The notes under the pieces: generated by a model
Database searches by the model: none
What the model saw: only the letters and a program-made list of their open reading frames with translations
What the model was told of the DNA's origin: nothing
Program-made: the position numbers and the translations under genes
Part shown: in pieces, positions 16,353-23,360 of the stretch
How the letters are laid out: every line of letters begins with the position of its first letter
Numbering within the stretch: position 1 is the stretch's first letter
Assembly (NCBI GenBank): GCA_023393475.1
Contig: JAEWLC010000053.1
Span: 124,001-188,000, forward strand
Origin: Pseudomonadota bacterium
GTDB taxonomy: Bacteria > Pseudomonadota > Alphaproteobacteria > Rhizobiales > Devosiaceae
Direction: 5' to 3'
Length of the DNA stretch: 64,000 nucleotides

Positions 16353-17378
16353 ATGGCCCTCTCCCGCTCCCGCCGATCGCAGGTCACCAACTACTGGCCG
16401 GGCTTCGTCGATGCCCTGTCGAGCCTGCTGCTCGTCATCATCTTCCTGCTCTCGCTGTTCATGCTGAGCCAGTTCTTCCTTGGCCAGGAGATCAGCGGCA
16501 AGGACACGGCGATGAGCCGACTCAACGCCCAGATCGCCGAGCTGACCGAGCTTCTGCAGCTGGAGAAGGCGAATTCCGGCGACCTCGATACGACCATCGC
16601 AACGCTCCAGGCGACGCTCTCCAACACCGCCGCCGATCGCGACAGGATGGCGGCGCAGCTCGCCGGGCTCGGCACCGGCGGTGACGGCAAGGACGCGCAG
16701 ATCGCAAGGCTCGAAGGAGATCTCGCGGCCCAGACCGACCTGTCGGACGAGGCCACGGCCCAGGTCGCGCTGCTGAACCAGCAGTTGGCCGCCCTCCGGA
16801 TCCAGATCGGCGCGCTCGAAGAGGCACTGCAGGCCTCGGAAAGCAAGGACACCGAGAGCCGTACCCAGATCGCCGACCTCGGCCGCCGCCTCAACCTGGC
16901 GCTGGCCCAGCGCGTGCAGGATCTCTCCCGCTACCGCTCCGATTTCTTCGGCAAGCTGCGCGAAGTGCTGGAGAACCGCTCCGACGTCCGCGTCGTCGGC
17001 GACCGCTTCGTGTTCCAGTCCGAAGTCCTGTTCGGCGCCGGCGAAGCCACGATCTCCGATGCCGGGCGCACCGAAATGGGCAAGCTCGCCGCCGTCATCA
17101 AGGAACTCACCACCCAGATCCCGGCCGACGTGAACTGGGTCCTCCGCATCGACGGCCACACCGACAAGCGCCCGATCAATACCCCGGAATTTCCGTCGAA
17201 CTGGGAGCTCTCGGCTGCCCGCTCGATCGCCGTGGCCAAGTACTTCGTCGAGCAGGGCATCCCCGCCCAGCATCTCGTCGCCGCCGGCTTCGGCGACAGC
17301 CGCCCGATCGACACGGGCGACACCGAAGAAGCCTTCGCCCGCAACCGCCGCATCGAGTTCAAGCTGACGGATGGCTGA
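16353..17378 (+). CDS. membrane-anchored coiled-coil protein with OmpA-like peptidoglycan-binding domain
   Basis: This 341-residue protein has one N-terminal membrane helix (about residues 21-44), a long coiled coil (about 50-190, with repeated L-x-x-L heptads) and a C-terminal OmpA/MotB domain (about 215-341). The domain contains LRIDGHTDKRPINTPEFPSN, LSAARSIAVAKYF and GFGDSRPID with NRRIEFKL, the usual diaminopimelate-binding residues. Topology resembles MotB or TolR extended by a coiled coil. Together with the preceding channel-like gene it should form an inner-membrane complex linked to the cell wall; the process it powers is unknown. Confidence 0.88.
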   Translation: MALSRSRRSQVTNYWPGFVDALSSLLLVIIFLLSLFMLSQFFLGQEISGKDTAMSRLNAQIAELTELLQLEKANSGDLDTTIATLQATLSNTAADRDRMAAQLAGLGTGGDGKDAQIARLEGDLAAQTDLSDEATAQVALLNQQLAALRIQIGALEEALQASESKDTESRTQIADLGRRLNLALAQRVQDLSRYRSDFFGKLREVLENRSDVRVVGDRFVFQSEVLFGAGEATISDAGRTEMGKLAAVIKELTTQIPADVNWVLRIDGHTDKRPINTPEFPSNWELSAARSIAVAKYFVEQGIPAQHLVAAGFGDSRPIDTGDTEEAFARNRRIEFKLTDG

Positions 17379-17428
17379 GGCCAGGCCGGCCGTTGACTAG
17401 GTGTCGCGGTTTGCCTGACTAAAGGAGC

Positions 17429-19240
17429 CTATTCCGCAGCCGGCACGACCTCTCCGCGGAACTGCAGCTTCGCCAGCTCGGCATACTTGCCGCCCTTCCG
17501 GACCAGCTGGTCATGCGTGCCCTGGTCGATGATGCGGCCCTTCTCGAGCACGAGGATGCGGTCGGCGTCGCGGATGGTGGCGAGGCGGTGCGCGATCACC
17601 AGCGTGGTCCGCCCCTGCATCAACCGCTCCAGCGCCACCTGCACCAGGCGTTCGCTTTCGGCGTCGAGGGCCGATGTCGCCTCGTCGAGCAGCAGGATCG
17701 GTGCATCCTTGAGCAGCGCGCGGGCGATCGCGAGGCGCTGCTTCTGGCCGCCCGAGAGCATAACGCCGCGCTCGCCGACCATCGTGTCGTACCCCTTCGG
17801 GAACTCGACGACATAGTCGTGCACCAGTGCTGCCTTCGCCGCCGCCTCGATATCGGAGAAGCTCGCCTCGGGCCGGCCGAAGCGGATGTTGTCGGCGATG
17901 GAGCCGGCGAAGATGGTCGGCTCCTGCTCGACATAGGCGAACCGCCGCCTCAGCTGCGACGGATCGACATCGCGCACATCGAGGCCATCGACGAGGATCT
18001 TCCCGCCGGTGACATCGTAGAAGCGCTGCACGAGGGCGAAGATCGTCGACTTCCCGGCGCCCGAAGCGCCGACCAGCGCCACCGTCTCGCCGTGGGCGAC
18101 GGCGAAGCTGACATCGTCCAGCACGCTCTCGTCGTCGCGGGTCCCGTAGGCGAAATCGACCGTCTCGAACGCCACGGTGCCCAGCGAGGGCTCCGGCAAC
18201 GCCTTGGGCGATGCCGGAGCCTTGATAGCCGGCTCGGTATCGAGGATCTCCATCAGCCGTTCGGTGGCGCCCGCAACGATCTGGAAGACGCCCACGATGT
18301 CGGAAAGGTTGGTCATCGCGTTGCTGGCCATCAGCGCATAGATCATGAACTGCGCCAGCCCGCCGACCGTCACCCAGCCCTGGAACACGGCGTTGGCGCC
18401 CCACCAGACCAGCACCACCAGCGCGGCGGTCGAAAGGAACACCACGCCGCCCAGGAGGGCCGCGCGGGTCCACAGCCGGCTGACCTCGGACCGGTACGAT
18501 TTCTCGGCCTCGACGCCGTAGAGCCGCGATTGTTCGGATTCCTGCACGAAGCTCTTGATGGTCCGGCTGGCCCCCAGCGCCTCTGTCGCCATCGCCGACA
18601 TGTCGGCCAGCGCATCCTGTGTAAGGCGCGACTTGGACCTCAGCCGCCGGGCGAACACCATCACCGGAATCAGGATCGCCGGACCAACCACCACGACGAT
18701 CGACGCCAGGACGGGGCTGGTGACGAACATCAGCACCACGGCGCCGACGAGCGTCACGACGCCACGCAGCATCAGCGAGATGCTCGAACCGATTGCGCCG
18801 CGGATGGTCGCCACGTCGCCGGTGAGGCGCGAGGTCAGCTCGCCGACGCGGTGCAGGTCGAAGAAGCGGGAATCGAGGATGAGCAGGTGGTCGAACACCT
18901 TGCGCCTGAGGTCGGTGAGCACCCGCTCGCCGAGCACCGAGATGAAATAGAAGCGCGCCGCGCTGGCGACAGCCATCACCACGGCGACGCCCAGCGCGAT
19001 TAGCCCGTACTGCCCCACGGCATCGAGGTTTCGCTCGACAAAGCCCTGGTCGATGATCCGGCCGGCCAGCGACGGCACGACCAGCGAGGCCAGCGCCGAA
19101 ATGAGCAGAAAGAGGATCGTCAGGCCGAACTGCAGCGGATAGCGCAGCACGAACGGCAGCAGCCGGCGCACTGGCGACAGATCACGGGAGCCGGACGCTC
19201 TTGGCCGGCCCTTGACGAAAGATCCATCGTTCCGTGCCAC
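17429..19240 (-). CDS. ABC exporter, fused permease and ATPase (MsbA/LapB type)
   Basis: This 603-residue half-transporter has six predicted helices in residues 30-320 (type I exporter fold) and a nucleotide-binding domain in 350-600. The latter has Walker A GASGAGKST, signature LSGGQKQRLAIARAL, Walker B ILLLDEATSALD and the switch His in IAHRLATI. It would act as a homodimer moving lipids, peptides or drugs; the substrate cannot be told. The start is GTG at 19240 with GGAG upstream. It converges on the OmpA-domain gene and diverges from rpmE. Confidence 0.93.
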   Translation of the reverse strand: MARNDGSFVKGRPRASGSRDLSPVRRLLPFVLRYPLQFGLTILFLLISALASLVVPSLAGRIIDQGFVERNLDAVGQYGLIALGVAVVMAVASAARFYFISVLGERVLTDLRRKVFDHLLILDSRFFDLHRVGELTSRLTGDVATIRGAIGSSISLMLRGVVTLVGAVVLMFVTSPVLASIVVVVGPAILIPVMVFARRLRSKSRLTQDALADMSAMATEALGASRTIKSFVQESEQSRLYGVEAEKSYRSEVSRLWTRAALLGGVVFLSTAALVVLVWWGANAVFQGWVTVGGLAQFMIYALMASNAMTNLSDIVGVFQIVAGATERLMEILDTEPAIKAPASPKALPEPSLGTVAFETVDFAYGTRDDESVLDDVSFAVAHGETVALVGASGAGKSTIFALVQRFYDVTGGKILVDGLDVRDVDPSQLRRRFAYVEQEPTIFAGSIADNIRFGRPEASFSDIEAAAKAALVHDYVVEFPKGYDTMVGERGVMLSGGQKQRLAIARALLKDAPILLLDEATSALDAESERLVQVALERLMQGRTTLVIAHRLATIRDADRILVLEKGRIIDQGTHDQLVRKGGKYAELAKLQFRGEVVPAAE

Positions 19241-19344
19241 CTGCGGCAGGCTCCACTGCGATACCCGAAAGTGCCCTCGATATAGGCGGCTCGCCCATCA
19301 CCCGCAACTCAATTGCCGGGCTGCGACAACCTGCGTCGCCGCAC

Positions 19345-19373
19345 TTGCGCAAGGCGGGCTTTTTCTCTATGAC
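19345..19373 (+). promoter_or_regulatory. candidate promoter of rpmE
   Basis: TTGCGC (19345-19350) and TATGAC (19368-19373) are 17 bases apart and give a leader of about 60 bases before rpmE. Confidence 0.45.
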
Positions 19374-19402
19374 CGCGCCAATCCGAATTCAACGAACAGT
19401 CC

Positions 19403-19427
19403 GGGCGCCTGAGCGCCCGTTTGATTT
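19403..19427 (+). promoter_or_regulatory. leader hairpin upstream of rpmE
   Basis: The hairpin GGGCGC-CTGA-GCGCCC (19403-19418) followed by GTTTGATTT lies in the 5' leader, about 20 bases before the rpmE ATG. It could be a weak attenuator or a ribosomal-protein autoregulation site; no known motif is recognised. Confidence 0.4.
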
Positions 19428-19439
19428 GAGGCGAGCGCC

Positions 19440-19661
19440 ATGAAGTCCGACATCCACCCCGACTACCACATGATCACCGTGGCGATGACCAACGGCACGA
19501 CCTACCAGACCCGTTCGACCTGGGGCAAGGAAGGCGACACGCTGCAGCTCGACATCGACCCGACCACGCACCCGGCCTGGACCGGCGTCCAGGGCAACCT
19601 GATGGACCGCGGCGGCCGCGTCACCCGCTTCAAGGACAAGTTCAAGGGCCTCGGCTTCTAA
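19440..19661 (+). CDS. rpmE: 50S ribosomal protein L31
   Basis: This 73-residue protein begins MKSDIHPDYHMITVAMTNGT and has the L31 fold with a C-terminal RVTRFKDKFKGLGF. It lacks the four Cys of the zinc-binding L31 form, so it is the zinc-independent (C-minus) type common in alphaproteobacteria. A single-gene unit with its own promoter, leader hairpin and terminator. Confidence 0.95.
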   Translation: MKSDIHPDYHMITVAMTNGTTYQTRSTWGKEGDTLQLDIDPTTHPAWTGVQGNLMDRGGRVTRFKDKFKGLGF

Positions 19662-19687
19662 GCCTCGAGACCACGAACGAATGCAAA

Positions 19688-19718
19688 AGCCCGGCCATTG
19701 CGCCGGGCTTCTTGTTTG
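19688..19718 (+). terminator. rho-independent terminator after rpmE
   Basis: The hairpin AGCCCGGC-CATT-GCGCCGGGCT (19688-19709) is followed by TCTTGTTT. It also lies before the convergent GFA-family gene. Confidence 0.85.
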
Positions 19719-19721
19719 CCC

Positions 19722-20126
19722 TCAGGTGCGGCTGGTCTCGTATGCCGTGATTGACGGATCGATCTCCGCCCAATCGACCCGCGAGCGCATCCACGCTTGA
19801 CGGTTCGGCCTCACCGCGTCCGGATCGTCGAGGCTCCCAGCCTTGATGAAGACGACATCGGGGTGCAGCGGCGGCAGGGTGTAGAGCGGCGACCCGCAAT
19901 CGCCGCAGAAAAAGCGCGCCACCGGCCGGCCGCTGTCACCGAGTTTGACGAAGCTCTTGGGAACTCCCGTGACGACACGGAATCCGGCAGCAGCCAGGCG
20001 CACGCTGACGCCAAAGGCGCTGCCTGAAACGCGACGGCAGTCCGCGCAGTGGCAATATCCCGGCGGGCCGACTTCGCCTTGGTAGGTGTAGCGCACGGCG
20101 CCGCAAAGGCAGCCACCGGTCAGCAT
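19722..20126 (-). CDS. GFA-family (DUF636) zinc protein
   Basis: This protein of about 134 residues has the glutathione-dependent formaldehyde-activating enzyme fold. The zinc motifs are GGCLCGAVRY, HCADCRRVSG and FFCGDCGSPLY (CxC, CxxC and CxxC). I chose the ATG at 20126 because family members start just before GGCLCG; the open frame extends to 20153 with a GGAGG too far upstream for this start. Many members have unknown substrates, so a formaldehyde role is not assured. It converges with rpmE. Confidence 0.85.
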   Translation of the reverse strand: MLTGGCLCGAVRYTYQGEVGPPGYCHCADCRRVSGSAFGVSVRLAAAGFRVVTGVPKSFVKLGDSGRPVARFFCGDCGSPLYTLPPLHPDVVFIKAGSLDDPDAVRPNRQAWMRSRVDWAEIDPSITAYETSRT

Positions 20127-20179
20127 TTTCGGCCATCGCCCGCCTCCGATCACGTCGCCGGATCGTAGCGGCAGCCGGT

Positions 20180-20674
20180 CTAGTCTTTCAACCGCCCGAA
20201 GGCCGCCTTGAGCCGCGCCAGCTGGTCGGCGATGCCGCCCTGCACTTCCGGCGCATAGTCGGGCACGCCGCCGCGCTCCAGCTTGTCGTATTGCTGCACG
20301 CGCTCGAACAGCCGGTCGCCCTTGCTGATGAAGCCGCGGAGCCGCTCCGGCATGTCGTCGAAGCCGGGGCCACCGCGCTCGGTCGGCGTTGCGGAGAAGC
20401 GGACCTTCTCCTTTTCGACGCGGGCGTTTTCCGGCGTCAGTTCGCCTTCGTTGACCGCCCGCTGAAGCAGCAGCCAGCTCGCCAGCTGCATCAGCCGCGT
20501 CGTCAGCCGCATGCTCTCGGTGGCATAGACGAACGAGGCTTCGCGCGGCAGGTTCTTGCTGTCGGTGCGGCCGTCGCCGTCGAGATATGACGCGACCTCT
20601 TCGATCAGCGCCATGCCCTCGCGATAGAGCGCGTCGAACCCGCCCGACGCCACGATGCGCGGGCCGATTGCCAC
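20180..20674 (-). CDS. DUF1465 family protein, RcdA-type regulator of CtrA degradation
   Basis: This protein of about 164 residues is an all-helical member of DUF1465, the family that includes Caulobacter RcdA, the adaptor that helps ClpXP degrade the cell-cycle regulator CtrA. Typical family features are FDALYREGMALIEEVASYLD near the start and MRLTTRLMQLASWLLLQRAV in the middle. The GTG at 20674 (V-A-I-G-P) fits relatives and has GGA 10 bases upstream; the open frame continues to 20770 with an unlike Thr/Ser-rich stretch. It sits with a DUF1192 gene, a common pairing. A CtrA box lies about 250 bases upstream. Confidence 0.83.
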   Translation of the reverse strand: MAIGPRIVASGGFDALYREGMALIEEVASYLDGDGRTDSKNLPREASFVYATESMRLTTRLMQLASWLLLQRAVNEGELTPENARVEKEKVRFSATPTERGGPGFDDMPERLRGFISKGDRLFERVQQYDKLERGGVPDYAPEVQGGIADQLARLKAAFGRLKD

Positions 20675-20797
20675 TGCCGGTCTGTTCCTGGTCCTGTCGT
20701 CCACGCTGCTGCCTGCCGATGGAGATGTGGTGGCTGTCAAAGCCGCAGGCATCCGTCTTGCGCCCGCCACGGTTGCCGTCGGCTTAACGCCACGACA

Positions 20798-20835
20798 CCG
20801 GAAAAAAGAAAAGAGCCGTCAAGACTGGCGGCTCT
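20798..20835 (-). terminator. rho-independent terminator on the minus strand upstream of the rcdA-type gene
   Basis: On the minus strand the hairpin AGAGCCG-CCAGTCTTGA-CGGCTCT (20835-20812) is followed by TTTTCTTTTTTCC. It could end the DUF1192 transcript, or a separate short RNA starting near the CtrA box. It lies 124 bases before the rcdA-type start. Confidence 0.75.
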
Positions 20836-20905
20836 CGAAAGTTAACAGGGAGGCGTCAAACAGAGGGAGAAACCGCTCTGCAAAATCCAGCGAACCGGAT
20901 GTGTT
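20800..20905 (-). ncRNA. candidate CtrA-linked small RNA
   Basis: Between the CtrA box (20924-20938) and the terminator (20835-20798) the minus strand could specify an RNA of about 90-105 nt. It has no reading frame of note, carries the C/U-rich segments TTTCTCCCTCTG and GACGCCTCCCTG that could pair with ribosome-binding sites, and ends in a strong terminator hairpin. The -10 element is not clear, so the 5' end is a guess. It may instead be a terminated leader of the rcdA-type gene or the tail of the DUF1192 mRNA. This 20675-21030 stretch holds no protein gene. Confidence 0.4.
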
Positions 20906-20923
20906 GAAGTTAACGCGAAGGTG

Positions 20924-20938
20924 TTAATTGCAGGTTAA
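20924..20938 (-). promoter_or_regulatory. CtrA-binding site (TTAA-N7-TTAA)
   Basis: Perfect match to the full CtrA consensus: TTAA (20924-20927), 7 bases, TTAA (20935-20938). TTAA is rare in this GC-rich window, yet six copies lie between 20782 and 20956, three of them inside GTTAAC palindromes. The only genes oriented to use it are the candidate RNA and the rcdA-type gene on the minus strand. Confidence 0.65.
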
Positions 20939-21030
20939 CAGGACTCGCTTTCTTAACCTTGCTGATTGGTGAGCGATCACTCCCCCTGCCGCCCGCCCGG
21001 GCCGCACCCAACTCATGCGAGCATTCGCGG

Positions 21031-21222
21031 CTAGAACTTGAACAGCGATTCCGCCTCTGACTTCGTCTTGTGCCGGGCGCCGATGGCGTCTTCCAGTCGC
21101 TGGATTTCTGCCTTAAGAATGGCGATGCGCTCGTTCAATTCCTCGACCGACATGGTGTCGATCGGCATGCCGACCTCGTGTCCCTTGGGACGCTTGACCT
21201 GATCGTCATCGAACATGGCCAT
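21031..21222 (-). CDS. DUF1192 family protein
   Basis: This 63-residue protein starts MAMFDDDQVKRPKGHEVG and has a coiled-coil core (VEELNERIAILKAEIQRLE). DUF1192 proteins are small, conserved across Hyphomicrobiales and of unknown function, and are often found beside DUF1465 and a zinc-type quinone oxidoreductase, as here. A good -35/-10 pair lies just upstream on the minus strand. Confidence 0.88.
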   Translation of the reverse strand: MAMFDDDQVKRPKGHEVGMPIDTMSVEELNERIAILKAEIQRLEDAIGARHKTKSEAESLFKF

Positions 21223-21247
21223 CTCCTCGCCTGCGGTGTTTTGCTCA

Positions 21248-21275
21248 ATTCTAGACCTCGGCGGACCAAGCGCAA
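21248..21275 (-). promoter_or_regulatory. candidate promoter of the DUF1192 gene
   Basis: On the minus strand TTGCGC (21270-21275) and TAGAAT (21248-21253) are 16 bases apart, about 26 bases upstream of the start codon. Confidence 0.45.
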
Positions 21276-21326
21276 CCCTGGGGCGGACGCTTGCAAGCGG
21301 CCTCGCGTCGGGACTAGCTAGTCGAC

Positions 21327-22382
21327 ATGACGCACCCCGCTGAAATGACCGCGATCGCCATTTCCACCTTCGGTGGCCCCGAAGTGCTCAAGCCGGTTAC
21401 GATGCCGGTGCCGCAGCCGGGGGTCGGCGAAGTGCTGATCCGCGTCGCAGCCGCGGGTCTCAATGCGCCCGATCTCGGCCAGCGCCGCGGCACCTACAAC
21501 CCGCCGCCCGATGCCTCGCTCCTGCCCGGCCTCGAAGTCGGCGGCGAGATTGCCGCGCTCGGCCCCGACACCCGCGGTTTCAGGATCGGCGATCCGGTCG
21601 TCGCGCTCACCAACGGCGGTGGCTACGCCGAGTATGTCGCGGTGCCGGCCGCGCAGGTCCTGCCCCTGCCGCGCGGCTGGTCGATGCTGGCGGGCGCTGC
21701 CCTGCCCGAAACCTTCTTCACCGTAGAACAGACGCTGGTCATCCGCGCCGGCCTCGCCAAAGGCATGCATGTCCTCATCCACGGCGGCGCCGGCGGCATC
21801 GGCGGAGCGGCGATCCAGCTGGCCTTGCTGCGTGGCGCCATGCCCATCGCCATCGTCTCGGACGCCGCAAAGGCCGCCTATGCCAGAAGCCTCGGCGCCG
21901 TCGCCACCATCGACCGGACCAGTGAGGATTTCGTCGCCCGCACCCTCTCGCTCACCGGCGGCAAGGGTGCCGACCGGATCGTCGATATCGTCGGCGGCGA
22001 CGCGCTCGACCGCAACATCCGGGCCTCGGCCCGCTTCGGCCATATCGTCATCGTCTCCACCCAGGCCGGTGCCAAGGCCGAAATCAACGCCAGCCTGATC
22101 CTGATGAAGCAGCTGACGCTTTCCGGCTCGACCCTCCGGCCGCAGACCCGCACAGCCAAGGCGGATATCGCGACAAGCCTCAGGCGCTGGGTGTGGCCCG
22201 CTCTCGAGGATGGCCGCATCCTCCAGCCGCGCATCCGCGCCCTGCCCCTGGTCGAAGCAGCCCGCGCCCATGTCGAACTCGAACGATCCGACAATTACGG
22301 CAAGCTGATCCTTGTTACGCCTTGGGGCGAAAGCTTCAACAACTCTGCTGATGATCGAGACAATCCGATTGAATCGGCGTGA
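21327..22382 (+). CDS. NAD(P)H-quinone oxidoreductase, MDR family
   Basis: This 351-residue protein is a zinc-less medium-chain dehydrogenase of the quinone oxidoreductase/PIG3 type. It has a GroES-like N-terminal half (PGLEVGGEIAALG near residue 70) and a Rossmann half with VLIHGGAGGIGGAAIQLA around 148-165 for NADPH. After the usual family end (YGKLIL, near 330) there is an extra polar tail of about 20 residues ending DRDNPIESA, whose DNA contains the trcR promoter. It diverges from the DUF1192 gene. Confidence 0.92.
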   Translation: MTHPAEMTAIAISTFGGPEVLKPVTMPVPQPGVGEVLIRVAAAGLNAPDLGQRRGTYNPPPDASLLPGLEVGGEIAALGPDTRGFRIGDPVVALTNGGGYAEYVAVPAAQVLPLPRGWSMLAGAALPETFFTVEQTLVIRAGLAKGMHVLIHGGAGGIGGAAIQLALLRGAMPIAIVSDAAKAAYARSLGAVATIDRTSEDFVARTLSLTGGKGADRIVDIVGGDALDRNIRASARFGHIVIVSTQAGAKAEINASLILMKQLTLSGSTLRPQTRTAKADIATSLRRWVWPALEDGRILQPRIRALPLVEAARAHVELERSDNYGKLILVTPWGESFNNSADDRDNPIESA

Positions 22383-22397
22383 GCCGCCCGTTATATA
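22369..22397 (+). promoter_or_regulatory. candidate promoter of trcR
   Basis: TTGAAT (22369-22374) and TATATA (22392-22397) are 17 bases apart. The -35 lies inside the last codons of the upstream oxidoreductase gene, leaving a leader of about 75 bases for trcR. Confidence 0.55.
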
Positions 22398-22479
22398 GGC
22401 GCCTTATTCCCCTCAGTTACGAACCCGAGGCGGAGCGGTCCGGAAGATCCCGGGCCGCGCCAAAAGGAGAATCTATCAA

Positions 22480-23205
22480 ATGGCCACGCCCCTTCTGATG
22501 CCCAAGGCAACCGCCGTCTGGCTGGTCGACAACACCGCGCTCTCGTTCGAGCAGATCGCCGCCTTCTGCGGGCTCCACCCGCTGGAAGTTCAGGGCGTCG
22601 CCGACGGTGATGTCGCGAGCGGGATCATGGGCGTCAACCCGATCCAGAACGGCCAGCTGACACGCGAAGAAATCGAGAAGGGCGAAGCCGACACGAGCTA
22701 CCGCCTGAAGCTCAGCGAGCCCAAGGTTCGTGTCGCTGCGCCCAAGCGCAAGGGTCCGCGCTACACCCCGATCTCGCGCCGCAACGAGCGCCCGAACGCC
22801 ATCAAGTGGCTCCTGCGCAACCATCCCGAGATGAAGGATGCGCAGATCATGCGGCTCGTCGGCACCACCAAGTCGACCATCGACTCGGTGCGTGACGGCG
22901 CGCACTGGAACAACGCCAATATCGTCCCGATGGACCCCGTGACCCTCGGTCTTGCCAGCCAGATCGACCTCGATCTCGAAGTGAGCCGCGCCTCCAAGGG
23001 CGCTCCGAGTGGTGAAGTCGCCGAAGAAGGCACGATGCTGCTCACCGCCGAGGAAGCACTGGCGGGCGCCAATCGCGGCCACCACGTCGACGAGGACGGC
23101 CAGCCGGCCGAAGGTCGCCCCGAGCGCGAGGAAGAGATCGACGCGGATTCGGTGTTCGCCAAGCTCAAGTCGCTTCGCGGCAACGACACCGACGACAACG
23201 AATAA
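22480..23205 (+). CDS. trcR: cell cycle transcriptional regulator TrcR (DUF1013)
   Basis: This 241-residue protein belongs to DUF1013, the TrcR family of alphaproteobacterial cell-cycle regulators. The N-terminal MPKATAVWLVDNTALSFEQI is the family hallmark, and a helix-turn-helix-like region follows (AIKWLLRNHPEMKDAQIMRL and GTTKSTIDSVRDG, about residues 107-135). The acidic, low-complexity tail (about 185-241) is variable in the family. AAGGAG precedes the ATG. A strong terminator follows, so it is probably a single-gene unit. Confidence 0.93.
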   Translation: MATPLLMPKATAVWLVDNTALSFEQIAAFCGLHPLEVQGVADGDVASGIMGVNPIQNGQLTREEIEKGEADTSYRLKLSEPKVRVAAPKRKGPRYTPISRRNERPNAIKWLLRNHPEMKDAQIMRLVGTTKSTIDSVRDGAHWNNANIVPMDPVTLGLASQIDLDLEVSRASKGAPSGEVAEEGTMLLTAEEALAGANRGHHVDEDGQPAEGRPEREEEIDADSVFAKLKSLRGNDTDDNE

Positions 23206-23227
23206 GCTTCAGCCAATGGGCTGCCTG

Positions 23228-23269
23228 ACGGGCCGTTTCCGCACTGCGGGAACGGCCCGTTTGCGTTTG
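23228..23269 (+). terminator. rho-independent terminator after trcR
   Basis: The hairpin ACGGGCCGTTTCC-GCACTGC-GGGAACGGCCCGT (23228-23260, nearly perfect 13-bp stem) is followed by TTGCGTTTGT. Confidence 0.85.
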
Positions 23270-23360
23270 TCACTTTTTGCTTTCGCCGCACCGACGCGCC
23301 GCGCTACCACCTAGCTGGCAGGGCAATTCGAGGAGTAGCGCGACAGCGCCGGGAACATCG

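Noticed and set aside
15345..17378. Zorya-type anti-phage system
   Set aside because: The pair resembles ZorA/ZorB topology but no ZorC, ZorD or ZorE gene follows; an ABC exporter is next on the other strand.
20841..20939. Three GTTAAC palindromes as part of a restriction-modification or repeat system
   Set aside because: No methylase or nuclease gene is near and the spacing (68 and 25 bases) is irregular; CtrA half-sites explain them more simply.
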